In this document: piece by piece, positions 33,682 to 43,807 of the stretch
Position numbering within the stretch: position 1 is the first letter of the stretch
Layout: each line of letters starts with the position of its first letter
Assembly (NCBI GenBank): GCA_000702245.1
Contig: JNKY01000002.1
Location: 1-64,000, forward strand
DNA length: 64,000 nt
Reading direction: 5' to 3'
Source: Lachnospiraceae bacterium C6A11
Lineage (GTDB): Bacteria; Bacillota; Clostridia; Lachnospirales; Lachnospiraceae
The notes under the pieces: model-generated
Databases searched by the model: none
Seen by the model: the letters and a program-made list of their open reading frames with translations, nothing else
What the model was told of the DNA's origin: nothing
Program-made: the position numbers and the translations under genes

Positions 33682-36603
33682 TTGTTTAATACGGAAATAA
33701 TCAAAAACTATAAAGTGATCGACGTAAGGAAACTCAGTGAGATGAACGGCCAGGGTTACCTCCTGCAGCACGTGAAGACCGGCGCCAGAGTCCTGCTTGT
33801 CGATAATGATGACGAAAATAAGGTTTTCTGTATAGGCTTCAGAACGCCTCCGGCAAACAGCAAGGGCGTGCAGCATATCATCGAGCATACGGTTCTCTGC
33901 GGCTCGAAGAAATATCCTGTGAAGGATCCTTTTGTTGAGCTTTGCAAGAGTTCGCTCAACACCTTCCTTAATGCCATGACCTATCCGGATAAGACTCTGT
34001 ATCCGGTGGCAAGCTGCAATGACAAGGATTTCCAGAATCTGATGGACGTGTATCTGGATGCTGTATTTAATCCAAATATCTATGACAAGGAAGAAATATT
34101 TAAGCAGGAGGGCTGGCACTACGAGATGGAGTCGGCTGATGCCCCGCTTACCATAAACGGCGTTGTTTATAACGAGATGAAGGGCGTTTATTCGTCTGCT
34201 GATTCCTGTGCGGGAAGGGCTGTCACGGAGTCACTTTATCCGGACAGCATCTACAGCAAGGATTCCGGTGGCGCACCGACCGATATTCCGATGCTCACGA
34301 GAGAGGAATATCTGCAGTATCACAGCGATTACTATCATCCGACAAACAGCTACATATATCTTTACGGAAATATCGACTTCAACGAGAAGCTTGATTATAT
34401 CGACAGAGAGTATCTGTCAAAATACGAGAGGAAGGAAGTTGATTCGACCATCAAGGAGCAGAAGAGCTTTGATGCGCCGCGCAGCTACACCTCTTATTAT
34501 GCGGTTTCCGAGGATGAGGAGCTGGAGGGAAATACTTACCTCAGCTACAACACTGTCATCGGAAAGAGTACGGATGTGATGCTGAATACTGCATTTGACA
34601 TCCTCTGCTACACACTGCTGGACGCACCGGGCGCGCCTCTTAAGAAGGCGATAGTTGATACCGGTATCTGCGCAGAGGTGGACAGTAATTACGAAGATGA
34701 GATCATGCAGCCTGAGTTCTCGATCATTGCGAGAAATTCGGACGAGGACTGCAAGGATGTATTTATAAATACAATTGATGAAACGCTGAGAAAGCTTGTC
34801 AGCGAGGGGCTTGATAAGAAGTCGCTTGCCGCTGCTGTAAACCATTTTGAGTTTAAGCATAAGGAGTCAAATTACGGCCGTTATCCGAAGGGACTGATCG
34901 TCGGACTTGATGTTATGGGTAGCTGGCTCTATGACGAGAACGAGGCTTTCACAAGATTTTCGCTTGATCCGGTTTATAAGGAGCTGAGGGAGAATATCGA
35001 TAAGGGGTATTTTGAAGAGGTTATCAGAAAATACATCCTCGACAATCCTCACAAAACCTATGGCGTAACGAAGCCGGATAGGGAGATAAATAAGAAGAGA
35101 GAAGAAGAGCTTAACAGAAAGCTTGAAGAGATAAGAAGCGGCATGTCTGCCGAAGAGATCGACAGACTTGTTAAGGATACAGCGCATCTTAAAGCATATC
35201 AGGAGGAACCGTCCCCTGCGGAGGATATCGAGAAGATCCCGATGCTTGAGATCGCAGATATCAAGAAGGAAGCAAGAAAGCTGAAGAACCGCGTGACAGA
35301 GGTCGACGGTGTGAAGGTTGTTCAGCATGATATATTTACAAATGGCATAAGCTATATGGAGTTCACCTTCGATACGAGTGAGCTTACCGGAGAAGAGATC
35401 GGAATGTCGGCCCTTCTCTGCGAGATACTGAAATACGTTGAGACCGACAACTACAGCGAGGGTCAGCTTTCAAATGAGATTGATACAAGAACGGGCGGCA
35501 TCGCTTTCGGAACCTGTGTAACAAATCTTGAGTCGGGCGGAGCTGTTCCGGGCTTCTATGCGAAGATGAAATGCTTCGACGACAAGGTGGCTGACGGCAT
35601 AGAACTTGTGGGTGAGATACTTTTCAGATCGCACATCACCGATAAGAAGAGACTTAAGGAGCTGATCGCCGAGACCAAGGCGAACATTAAGACAGATCTT
35701 CTTGAGTCCGGACATATAACTGCAAGTCTCAGAGCGGCATCATATCTTAATGCCTCAAATGCTCTGAAGGATAAGCAGGAAGGAATTGATTATTACAGAC
35801 TGATCGACGGGCTGGACAGAGATTTCGACAATATCTATGACGAGCTTGCAGGAAAGCTTGAAGGTGTACTGAAGAAGATACTTAAGAAGGCTAACCTTAC
35901 TGTATCCTATGCATCCGAGAGAAAGGCAGAGGAGGCACTTGCAGGTGCTCTTGCAAAGTTTGAAGCAGGGCTATCAAATGAAGCAGCAGGTAATCCGGCA
36001 AAGATGGAACTTAAGGTACTTAATGAAGGTTTTACGGCGGCTTCTCAGGTTCAGTACTGCGCAATGGCTGCCGATTTTAAGAAGGAAGGTCTTCCGTATT
36101 CCGGAGCACTTAATATACTCAGGATCATATTTGGCTATGATTATCTCTGGATAAATGTCAGAGTTAAGGGTGGAGCTTACGGCTGTTCCGGAAGCTTCAG
36201 CAGATCGGGAGTTGCTCTTATGTCCTCCTATAGAGATCCGAACCTGACAGAGACCTATGACATATTTAAGAATGCAGTTAAATACGTTGAAAACTTCGAT
36301 GCAAATGACAGGGATATGACCAAATACATTATCGGTACTATCGGAAGCATCGATACACCGATGACACCACAGTCCGAGGCAGGCTTCTCATATGCGTGCT
36401 ACCTTGCCGGAATCACTGATGAGCAGCTTCAGAAGGAGCGCGATGAGATTCTCACCGCAGACAGCGCAACCATACGCGCGCTTGCTCCATACGTACGCAC
36501 CCTCACCACATCCCCGGCGATCTGCGCCGTCGGCGGCGAGGATAAGGTCAGTAAATCAACAGAAATCTTTAATTCAATCGAAAGTCTATACGGAAGTAAA
36601 TAA
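33682..36603 (+). CDS. M16C (PreP/insulinase-like) zinc metallopeptidase
   Basis: A 973-residue M16C peptidase of normal length. The inverted zinc motif is H65-I-I-E-H69 in QHIIEHTVLCGS, followed by NTFLNAMTYPDKTLYP and the substrate-chamber halves (about 1-470 and 520-973) joined by a charged helical hinge. Relatives such as mitochondrial PreP degrade short unstructured peptides; a cytoplasmic peptide-scavenging role is likely. It appears to start with TTG at 33682 after GCGAGG; no ATG is placed to give the conserved N-terminus. Confidence 0.92.
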   Translation: MFNTEIIKNYKVIDVRKLSEMNGQGYLLQHVKTGARVLLVDNDDENKVFCIGFRTPPANSKGVQHIIEHTVLCGSKKYPVKDPFVELCKSSLNTFLNAMTYPDKTLYPVASCNDKDFQNLMDVYLDAVFNPNIYDKEEIFKQEGWHYEMESADAPLTINGVVYNEMKGVYSSADSCAGRAVTESLYPDSIYSKDSGGAPTDIPMLTREEYLQYHSDYYHPTNSYIYLYGNIDFNEKLDYIDREYLSKYERKEVDSTIKEQKSFDAPRSYTSYYAVSEDEELEGNTYLSYNTVIGKSTDVMLNTAFDILCYTLLDAPGAPLKKAIVDTGICAEVDSNYEDEIMQPEFSIIARNSDEDCKDVFINTIDETLRKLVSEGLDKKSLAAAVNHFEFKHKESNYGRYPKGLIVGLDVMGSWLYDENEAFTRFSLDPVYKELRENIDKGYFEEVIRKYILDNPHKTYGVTKPDREINKKREEELNRKLEEIRSGMSAEEIDRLVKDTAHLKAYQEEPSPAEDIEKIPMLEIADIKKEARKLKNRVTEVDGVKVVQHDIFTNGISYMEFTFDTSELTGEEIGMSALLCEILKYVETDNYSEGQLSNEIDTRTGGIAFGTCVTNLESGGAVPGFYAKMKCFDDKVADGIELVGEILFRSHITDKKRLKELIAETKANIKTDLLESGHITASLRAASYLNASNALKDKQEGIDYYRLIDGLDRDFDNIYDELAGKLEGVLKKILKKANLTVSYASERKAEEALAGALAKFEAGLSNEAAGNPAKMELKVLNEGFTAASQVQYCAMAADFKKEGLPYSGALNILRIIFGYDYLWINVRVKGGAYGCSGSFSRSGVALMSSYRDPNLTETYDIFKNAVKYVENFDANDRDMTKYIIGTIGSIDTPMTPQSEAGFSYACYLAGITDEQLQKERDEILTADSATIRALAPYVRTLTTSPAICAVGGEDKVSKSTEIFNSIESLYGSK

Positions 36604-36697
36604 AGTGGATCAGGTTGGCTCGGGTGTGCCCGCGAAGGCGTATTTTGTTACAACTGAGAGGGCATATCCGTGACAACCGGTTCGATAGGTGAATCAT

Positions 36698-37603
36698 ATG
36701 AACAATAACTTTAGGTCAGGTTTTGTTGCAATTGTCGGCCGCCCGAACGCAGGCAAATCGACTCTTATGAACCTCGTCATCGGCCAGAAGATAGCCATAA
36801 TGAGCAGTAAAGCCCAGACAACAAGAAAGAGAATAGAAACAGTTTATACCTGCGATGAAGGCCAGATAGTATTTCTTGATACTCCGGGCATGAACCGTGC
36901 CAGAAATAAGCTTGGCGAATATATGAATACCGAGATCAGCGGCAGCCTGAAGGACGCCGATATAATCCTCTGGATCATCGAAGCCAGCGAGGTGCTTTCG
37001 GTTCCTGAACAGGACATCGCCGAGAAGCTTAAGGCAACCGGAAAGCCGGTCATCCTTGTGGTAAATAAGATAGATGTCCATACGGAGGAAGAGGTATTTA
37101 AAACTATCGACGCCTATAAAGAGGTTATTTCCTTTGCGGAAGTCATTCCGGTTTCGGCTCTCAGAAACAAGAACCGCCAGGAGCTGATCGATGCGATCAT
37201 CAAGAATCTTCCGGAAGGACCGATGTATTTTGACGAAGAGACTGTGACGGAGGAGACTGAGAGGGATATCTGCGCAGAGCTTATCAGAGAGTCAGCTTTA
37301 AGAAAGCTTGATAAGGAAATACCGCACGGTATCGCGGTTGAGATTGACAGTATGAAGGAGAGGCCTGACAAGAATATCACTGATATTGAGGCGACCATCA
37401 TATGCGAGAGAGACAGTCACAAGGGCATCATTATCGGTAAGGGTGGCGCGATGCTTAAGAATATTGGAACAGGTGCCAGGATCGAGATGGAGAAGCTCCT
37501 GATGACGAAGGTTAATCTGAAGCTTTTCGTCAAGGTAAGGCGTGACTGGAGAGAGAACAGCAATATGCTGAAGAACTTCGGCTACTATAATAAAAAGGAC
37601 TGA
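36698..37603 (+). CDS. era: GTPase Era
   Basis: A 301-residue Era protein. The GTPase domain has G1 GRPNAGKST (14-22), G3 DTPGMNR and G4 NKID; the C-terminal KH domain has the RNA-binding IIGKGGAMLKNIG (about residue 245). It binds 16S rRNA near the 3' end and helps mature the 30S subunit. ATG 36698 is preferred to an in-frame GTG at 36689, which overlaps the likely ribosome binding site. recO follows 11 bases later, the usual order in Firmicutes. Confidence 0.96.
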   Translation: MNNNFRSGFVAIVGRPNAGKSTLMNLVIGQKIAIMSSKAQTTRKRIETVYTCDEGQIVFLDTPGMNRARNKLGEYMNTEISGSLKDADIILWIIEASEVLSVPEQDIAEKLKATGKPVILVVNKIDVHTEEEVFKTIDAYKEVISFAEVIPVSALRNKNRQELIDAIIKNLPEGPMYFDEETVTEETERDICAELIRESALRKLDKEIPHGIAVEIDSMKERPDKNITDIEATIICERDSHKGIIIGKGGAMLKNIGTGARIEMEKLLMTKVNLKLFVKVRRDWRENSNMLKNFGYYNKKD

Positions 37604-37614
37604 AAGGATAGAAG

Positions 37615-38262
37615 ATGCTTCAGGAGATCAGGACAAGAGGGATAGTGCTTTCGGCAACACCTTTCGGCGAATATGATAAGCGGCTGGTCATCCTTTCTGA
37701 ATCGGAGGGAAGGATAACGGTATTTGCTCATGGCATCAGGAAGCAGAACTCCAGGATGGCTGCGGCCGGACAGAGCTTTGTTATGGGTGTATTTACGCTG
37801 AGGGTCGGAAGAGACGCTTACACTCTTGTGGCAGCGGAGATAGAGGAGAGCTTTATTGACCTTTCTTATGATATGGAGAAGATGTGCTTTGCATCGTATT
37901 TCTGCGAGTTCACTTCCTTCTATACAAGGGAGGGGCTGACGGCGAAGGACGAGCTGAATCTTCTGTATCTGTCATTTAAGGCACTGCTGAGTGAAGGGAT
38001 ATCCGACGCGACGGTAAAGCTCGCCTTTGAGCTTAAGCTGATGGATATCGAGGGTGAGGTGCCTGAGGCTGAGGAACTTAGGCTGACGGACAGCGAGACC
38101 GAATATGCGGTAAAATACATCCTTTCAGCAGAGCTTGGAAAGCTGTACAGCTTTAATCTGTCGCAGGAGCTTGCTGGAAAGCTGGAAGCGGTTAATAAAA
38201 GGCTGATAAAGAAAAATGTTGACAGGGAGTTTAAGTCACTTAAAATACTTGAAACTCTTTAA
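37615..38262 (+). CDS. recO: DNA repair protein RecO
   Basis: A 215-residue RecO. The N-terminal OB fold (about 1-80) has EIRTRGIVLSATPFGEYDKRL and the usual FAHGIRKQNSRM; the rest is helical. It loads RecA onto SSB-coated DNA with RecR. It is about 30-40 residues shorter than typical Firmicute RecO and lacks the CxxC zinc pairs usually present in the C-terminal half, so the zinc module appears to have been lost. It starts after AAAGGATAGAAG and is likely co-transcribed with era. Confidence 0.9.
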   Translation: MLQEIRTRGIVLSATPFGEYDKRLVILSESEGRITVFAHGIRKQNSRMAAAGQSFVMGVFTLRVGRDAYTLVAAEIEESFIDLSYDMEKMCFASYFCEFTSFYTREGLTAKDELNLLYLSFKALLSEGISDATVKLAFELKLMDIEGEVPEAEELRLTDSETEYAVKYILSAELGKLYSFNLSQELAGKLEAVNKRLIKKNVDREFKSLKILETL

Positions 38263-38355
38263 TCTTTTTTATTGATTTATTTCTGTTTTAACGTTAAAAT
38301 ACTGCATTGTCGGACACCTGCCGAACATGAGCGCAGGACGATGTGGAGGCGTATT

Positions 38356-39129
38356 ATGAGATTAACAGGAAAGAACAAAAGAATACTGGTGATCCTTGCT
38401 GTTCTGGTACTTGTATTTTCTGTGGGCTGCGGAAAGAAAAAGAAGAAGGTGGATTCGGTTGATGAGCCTGAGATTGCTTCAAAGGATTATCTTTCAGGAG
38501 TCGACGAGGATACGCTGATCATGAACAGTGACGGCGGTATAATCGAGATAGCATGCGATGATTATTCGGGTGAGTCCTTTGATTATTCCACACTTTCGGA
38601 TGATATACAGAAGGAGATAGATGCCTTTAATGAATCTAAGGGCAAGGATAAGGTTTCGCTTCTGCAGTATTCGGAGTCAGCCGGAAAGGTTAAGGCGGCT
38701 ATCAGATATCTAAATATAGAAGCATATAATGAGTTTAACGGAACGGATTATAAGCTGCAGATGTATGAACCATCTGAGTGCAATATTATAGTTCTTGAAG
38801 AAGAAAAGAAGAAGGCGGAAAGCATGGCTTCCTCAGAGGAGCTTGCGGAAGCCGGAATTAATCCGGATGACGAGGACAGTGCTCTGTCAAGCGTCAGGTC
38901 GGATGCTGCAAAGGCTGTCATGAAGGATGCGTCCGGAGGTGATGCCGCTGCAGATGAAATAAATGACAGCAGTCTTATGATGCTCGTGACTGATATGAAG
39001 GTCGTATTTGATGCCGGAAACGGAGAGGTCAGATACGTTAATCATCATGCGTCAATAAACGGACGCGACACCGCCACAACGGACGGTAAAGGTCAGGCTG
39101 TCATTGTTTTTACATTGGGACTTAATTAG
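38356..39129 (+). CDS. Lipoprotein of unknown function
   Basis: A 257-residue exported protein with a lipobox (FSVGC, Cys at about residue 22) and a basic KKKKK after it. I do not recognise the mature part, which is acidic and mixed alpha/beta (ESFDYSTLSDDIQKEIDAF, CNIIVLEEEKKKAESM). GTGGAGG (38343-38349) fixes the start at 38356. It sits between recO and the glycyl-tRNA synthetase gene, where several Lachnospiraceae are expected to carry a similar lipoprotein; it is probably transcribed with era and recO. Confidence 0.72.
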   Translation: MRLTGKNKRILVILAVLVLVFSVGCGKKKKKVDSVDEPEIASKDYLSGVDEDTLIMNSDGGIIEIACDDYSGESFDYSTLSDDIQKEIDAFNESKGKDKVSLLQYSESAGKVKAAIRYLNIEAYNEFNGTDYKLQMYEPSECNIIVLEEEKKKAESMASSEELAEAGINPDDEDSALSSVRSDAAKAVMKDASGGDAAADEINDSSLMMLVTDMKVVFDAGNGEVRYVNHHASINGRDTATTDGKGQAVIVFTLGLN

Positions 39130-39144
39130 AAGGGAGAAAATAAA

Positions 39145-40542
39145 ATGGAAAAATCTATGGAGAAGATCGTTGCCCTTGCAAAGTCAAGAGGCTTCGTTTA
39201 TCCAGGCTCAGACATCTACGGTGGTCTTGCAAATACATGGGATTACGGCAACATCGGTGTTGAGCTTAAGAACAATATCAAGAAGGCATGGTGGAAGAAG
39301 TTCATCCAGGAGAATCCTTATAACGTAGGAGTAGACTGTGCGATCCTCATGAATCCACAGGTATGGGTAGCATCAGGCCATCTCGGAAGCTTTTCCGACC
39401 CTTTGATGGATTGTAAGGAATGCCACGAAAGATTCAGAGCAGACAAGGTTATTGAGGACTTTGCTGCAGAGAATGGCATCACTCTTGAATCATCTGTTGA
39501 CGGATGGTCAAACGAGCAGATGGAGAAGTTTATCGAGGAACACAATATTCCATGTCCATCATGCGGTAAGCACAGCTTCACATCTATCAGACAGTTCAAT
39601 CTTATGTTCAAGACCTTCCAGGGCGTAACAGAGGATGCTAAAAATACAGTATATCTCAGACCTGAGACAGCTCAGGGTATATTCGTAAACTTCAAGAATG
39701 TTCAGAGAACCTCTCGTAAGAAGGTTCCGTTCGGTATAGGTCAGATCGGTAAGTCTTTCAGAAACGAGATCACACCTGGTAACTTCACATTCAGAACACG
39801 TGAGTTCGAGCAGATGGAGCTTGAGTTCTTCTGCAAGCCGGGCACACAGACAGAGTGGTTCAATTACTGGAGAAGCTTCTGCTACAAGTGGCTCCTTGAC
39901 CTTGGTATCAAGGAGGAGAGCCTCAGGCTCAGAGATCATGATCCTGAAGAGCTTTCATTCTACTCAGATCATACAACAGATATCGAGTACGCATTCCCAT
40001 TCACAGACTGGGGCGAGCTCTGGGGTATCGCTTCAAGAACAGATTACGATCTTACACAGCACCAGAATACTTCAGGCGAGCCTATGGAGTATTTCGATGA
40101 TGAGACACATGAGAAGTATATTCCTTATGTTGTTGAGCCATCACTCGGTGCAGACCGTGTAACTCTTGCATTCCTTTGCGAGGCATATGATGAGGAAGTT
40201 CTCGATGCAGAGAAGAATGATGTAAGAACAGTTCTTCATTTCCACCCTGCAATCGCACCTGTAAAGGTTGGCGTGCTTCCGCTTTCAAAGAAGCTGGGCG
40301 AGGGTGCTGAGAAGGTATTTAACGAGCTCAGCAAATACTGGAACTGTGAGTACGATGACAGAGGAGCTATCGGTAAGAGATATCGTCGTCAGGACGAGAT
40401 CGGTACACCTTTCTGCGTAACCTATGATTTTGACTCTGAGACAGACGGTACAGTTACTGTTCGTGACAGAGATTCAATGGAGCAGGAGAGAGTAAAGATC
40501 GAGGATCTTCGCGCATATTTCGAGAAGAAGATGGAGTTCTGA
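39145..40542 (+). CDS. glyS: Glycyl-tRNA synthetase (single-chain dimeric type)
   Basis: A 465-residue class II synthetase that charges tRNA-Gly. It is the alpha-2 type, distinct from the GlyQ/GlyS heterotetramer. The N-terminus has [18 protein letters not shown]; motif 2 surrounds [20 protein letters not shown] and motif 3 includes [13 protein letters not shown]. The C-terminal anticodon-binding domain (about 365-465) has [20 protein letters not shown] lies before the ATG. Codon choice looks strongly biased, as expected for a highly expressed gene. Confidence 0.96.
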   Translation: MEKSMEKIVALAKSRGFVYPGSDIYGGLANTWDYGNIGVELKNNIKKAWWKKFIQENPYNVGVDCAILMNPQVWVASGHLGSFSDPLMDCKECHERFRADKVIEDFAAENGITLESSVDGWSNEQMEKFIEEHNIPCPSCGKHSFTSIRQFNLMFKTFQGVTEDAKNTVYLRPETAQGIFVNFKNVQRTSRKKVPFGIGQIGKSFRNEITPGNFTFRTREFEQMELEFFCKPGTQTEWFNYWRSFCYKWLLDLGIKEESLRLRDHDPEELSFYSDHTTDIEYAFPFTDWGELWGIASRTDYDLTQHQNTSGEPMEYFDDETHEKYIPYVVEPSLGADRVTLAFLCEAYDEEVLDAEKNDVRTVLHFHPAIAPVKVGVLPLSKKLGEGAEKVFNELSKYWNCEYDDRGAIGKRYRRQDEIGTPFCVTYDFDSETDGTVTVRDRDSMEQERVKIEDLRAYFEKKMEF

Positions 40543-40653
40543 TCATCCGGAATATGGAAAATGACTGTTTGATCGGAGTGTAAAACCGTCAAAATATCAT
40601 TTTGAAAAAACTGTGATTTTTGAAATATAATTGTTTCAAAATAGTTAAATTTA

Positions 40654-40662
40654 TGTTATAAT
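40654..40662 (+). promoter_or_regulatory. Extended -10 promoter of ppdK
   Basis: TGT-TATAAT (40654-40662) is a perfect extended -10 element. The upstream region is A/T rich with only a weak -35 (TTCAAA at 40634-40639, 17-base spacing). It is about 80 bases before the ATG. Confidence 0.6.
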
Positions 40663-40745
40663 TTACGTTACGGATACGGAGGGTTATAAATTAGCTTTCC
40701 GTTTAGTAATAAACCAATATTTATTATTAGGAGGTAGTAAACACA

Positions 40746-43388
40746 ATGGCAAGAAAATGGGTCTACATGTTCAGCGAAGGCGACATGAGCATGCGTAATC
40801 TTCTTGGCGGTAAGGGCGCAAACCTTGCAGAAATGACAAGTATCGGCCTCCCTGTTCCACAGGGTTTCACAATCACAACAGAGGCTTGTACACAGTATTA
40901 TGAGGATGGACGTAAGATCAATGATGAGATAATGTCTCAGGCTATGGAAGGCGTAGCTAAGATGGAGGAGATAAATGGTAAGAAGTTTGGTGATCTTACA
41001 AACCCTCTTCTCGTTTCTGTTCGTTCAGGAGCAAGAGCATCAATGCCTGGTATGATGGACACAATCCTCAACCTTGGACTTAATGACGAAGTTGTTGCAG
41101 CTATGATAGCTGGTAACCCGGATCCTAAGTTCGAGCGTTTCGTATATGACTCATATAGACGTTTCATTCAGATGTTCTCTGACGTTGTTATGGAAGTTGG
41201 TAAGAAGTACTTCGAGCAGCTCATCGACAAGATGAAGGCTGAGAAGGGCGTTCAGTATGACGTAGAGCTTACAGCTGCTGATCTTAAGACACTTGCTGAG
41301 CAGTTCAAGGCAGAGTACAAGAATCAGTTAGGAGAGGATTTCCCTTCTGACCCTGTTGTACAGCTTAAGCTTGCTATCGAGGCAGTTTTCAGATCATGGG
41401 ATAACCCACGTGCAAACGTTTATCGTCGTGATAACGATATCCCTTATTCATGGGGAACAGCTGTTAACGTAATGCCTATGGTATTCGGTAACCTTAATGA
41501 TGAGTCTGGTACAGGTGTTGCATTTACTCGTGATCCTGCTACAGGTGAGAATAAGCTTATGGGTGAGTTCCTTAAGAACGCACAGGGCGAGGACGTTGTT
41601 GCCGGTGTTCGTACACCAATGCCAATCGCTCAGATGGAGCAGGAGTTCCCAGAAGCATATGCTGATTTTATAAAGGTTTGCGGTATCCTCGAGAATCATT
41701 ATCATGATATGCAGGATATGGAGTTCACAGTAGAGAACAAGAAGCTCTACATGCTTCAGTGCCGTAACGGTAAGAGAACAGCTCCAGCTGCTCTTAAGAT
41801 CGCATGTGACCTCGTTGATGAAGGACATAAGACTCCGGAAGAAGCAGTTGCAATGATCGACCCACGTAACCTTGATACACTTCTTCACCCACAGTTCGAT
41901 GCTGCAGCACTTAAGGCTGCTACACCTCTTGGCAAGGGTCTTGGAGCTTCTCCAGGTGCTGCTTGTGGTAAGGTTGTATTTACTGCTGATGATGCAGTTG
42001 CATGGGCTGCTAAGGGAGAGAAGGTTGTACTTGTAAGACTTGAGACATCTCCAGAAGATATCACAGGTATGAAGAGTGCACAGGGTATCCTTACAGTTCG
42101 TGGTGGTATGACATCACACGCTGCAGTTGTTGCTCGTGGTATGGGTACATGCTGCGTTTCAGGTTGTGGCGATATCAACATGGATGAAGAGAATAAGAAG
42201 TTCACACTTGGCGGCGTAGAGTTCGTTGAGGGTTCTGAAATCTCTATCGATGGTACAACAGGTAATATTTATCAGGGACTTATCCCTACAGTTGACGCTC
42301 AGATCGCTGGTGAGTTCGGACGTATCATGGCTTGGGCTGATCAGTTCAGAAAGCTTAAGGTTCGTACAAATGCAGATACACCTGCAGATGCTAAGAAGGC
42401 TCGTGAGCTCGGTGCTGAGGGTATCGGTCTTTGCCGTACAGAGCATATGTTCTTTGAAGAGGACAGAATTGCTGCATTCAGAGAGATGATCTGTGCAGAT
42501 ACAGTTGAAGCAAGAGAGAAGGCTCTTGATAAGATCCTTCCATATCAGCAGAGCGACTTCAAGGCACTTTATGAGGCACTTGAGGGATGTCCTGTTACAA
42601 TCAGATTCCTTGATCCACCTCTTCATGAGTTCGTTCCTCACGAGGAAGCAGAGCAGATCAAGCTTGCTAATGACCTTGGCAAGACACTTGATGAGGTTAA
42701 GGCTATCGTTGAGTCTCTTAAGGAGTTCAACCCTATGATGGGCCACAGAGGATGCCGTCTTGCAGTTACATATCCTGAAATTGCTAAGATGCAGACAAAG
42801 GCTGTTATCCGTGCAGCTATCGAAGTTCAGAAGGCTCATCCTGATTGGACAGTTAAGCCAGAGATCATGATCCCACTTACATGTGAGGTTAAGGAGCTTA
42901 AGTTCGTTAAGAAGGTAGTAGTTGAGACAGCTGACGCTGAGATCGCTGCTGCAGGCGTTAATCTTGAGTACGAAGTTGGTACAATGATCGAGATCCCAAG
43001 AGCTGCTCTTACAGCTGATGAGATCGCTGCTGAGGCAGACTTCTTCTGCTTCGGTACAAATGACCTTACACAGATGACATTCGGCTTCTCAAGAGATGAT
43101 GCTGGTAAGTTCCTTGATGCTTACTATGATACAAAGATCTTCGAGAATGATCCGTTTGCTAAGCTTGATCAGACAGGTGTTGGTAAGCTTATGAAGATGG
43201 CTATCGATCTTGGTAAGCCGGTTAATTCTAAGCTTCACTTCGGTATCTGTGGAGAGCACGGTGGAGATCCTTCATCAGTTGAGTTCTGCCACAAGATCGG
43301 CCTTGACTATGTATCATGCTCACCATTCCGTGTACCTGTAGCTAGACTTGCTGCAGCACAGGCTGCTATCGCAGAAGGAAAGAACTAA
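40746..43388 (+). CDS. ppdK: Pyruvate, phosphate dikinase
   Basis: An 880-residue enzyme of standard length that interconverts PEP + AMP + PPi and pyruvate + ATP + Pi. The ATP-grasp domain is N-terminal (MRNLLGGKGANLAEM, VSVRSGARASMPGMMDT); the swivelling His domain has GGMTSHAAVVARGMG with phosphohistidine His458; the C-terminal PEP/pyruvate barrel has FGTNDLTQMTFGFSRDD and the catalytic Cys in FGICGEHGGDP. In Clostridia it often works in the glycolytic direction, saving ATP by using PPi. AGGAGGT (40729-40735) is a strong ribosome binding site, codon use is strongly biased and a strong terminator follows. Confidence 0.97.
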   Translation: MARKWVYMFSEGDMSMRNLLGGKGANLAEMTSIGLPVPQGFTITTEACTQYYEDGRKINDEIMSQAMEGVAKMEEINGKKFGDLTNPLLVSVRSGARASMPGMMDTILNLGLNDEVVAAMIAGNPDPKFERFVYDSYRRFIQMFSDVVMEVGKKYFEQLIDKMKAEKGVQYDVELTAADLKTLAEQFKAEYKNQLGEDFPSDPVVQLKLAIEAVFRSWDNPRANVYRRDNDIPYSWGTAVNVMPMVFGNLNDESGTGVAFTRDPATGENKLMGEFLKNAQGEDVVAGVRTPMPIAQMEQEFPEAYADFIKVCGILENHYHDMQDMEFTVENKKLYMLQCRNGKRTAPAALKIACDLVDEGHKTPEEAVAMIDPRNLDTLLHPQFDAAALKAATPLGKGLGASPGAACGKVVFTADDAVAWAAKGEKVVLVRLETSPEDITGMKSAQGILTVRGGMTSHAAVVARGMGTCCVSGCGDINMDEENKKFTLGGVEFVEGSEISIDGTTGNIYQGLIPTVDAQIAGEFGRIMAWADQFRKLKVRTNADTPADAKKARELGAEGIGLCRTEHMFFEEDRIAAFREMICADTVEAREKALDKILPYQQSDFKALYEALEGCPVTIRFLDPPLHEFVPHEEAEQIKLANDLGKTLDEVKAIVESLKEFNPMMGHRGCRLAVTYPEIAKMQTKAVIRAAIEVQKAHPDWTVKPEIMIPLTCEVKELKFVKKVVVETADAEIAAAGVNLEYEVGTMIEIPRAALTADEIAAEADFFCFGTNDLTQMTFGFSRDDAGKFLDAYYDTKIFENDPFAKLDQTGVGKLMKMAIDLGKPVNSKLHFGICGEHGGDPSSVEFCHKIGLDYVSCSPFRVPVARLAAAQAAIAEGKN

Positions 43389-43782
43389 TCATCTAAACCA
43401 GTTAGAGTTGATGTATATATCTAATATAGATTAGATGAAATAATAGAGGACTAAACAGTCTTTATCATTGAGATAAGCTGTTTAGTCCTTTTTTTCTCAA
43501 AGATAAACAGCTGGCGGCCGTTTTTCAAGCTATGTTGCGCTTTTATAATGCTATGGATTTTATAATGACATTCAGAAATTAGAATAACAGAGAAACAGGT
43601 TCCCGGATATGGCGTAATGAAAGAAAACTGTGAAGAAAGGGTGCCTGATGTATTTGTGAACTGGTCAAGCTGAGCGAGAAGCTTTTAAAGAGCTTTATAC
43701 GTGAAACTGCGAAGAACATGAAACAGAGTAAGAATCAGCAAAATGCTGTGGTTACAAAGCTTCAGAATACATATAAGGATAA
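43389..43782. other. 394-base gap between ppdK and cstA
   Basis: It holds the ppdK terminator (43447-43497) and a small open frame that looks like a gene remnant (43649-43807). I see no RNA gene or clear promoter in the rest. Confidence 0.6.
43447..43497 (+). terminator. Rho-independent terminator of ppdK
   Basis: A 12-bp perfect outer stem (43447-43458 with 43478-43489), with an inner partial stem, is followed by eight T. Confidence 0.92.
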
Positions 43783-43807
43783 TCAGGCTGGGAAAAACCG
43801 AATGTAA
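43649..43807 (+). pseudogene. Possible gene remnant, tail-to-tail with cstA
   Basis: An open frame of 52 codons between TGA at 43646 and TAA at 43805 encodes a Lys/Gln-rich, helical-looking peptide (KLSEKLLKSFIRETAKNMK). No start codon has a ribosome binding site. Its last codons overlap the 3' end of cstA on the other strand. It may be a degraded gene end or chance; I do not recognise it. Confidence 0.25.
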
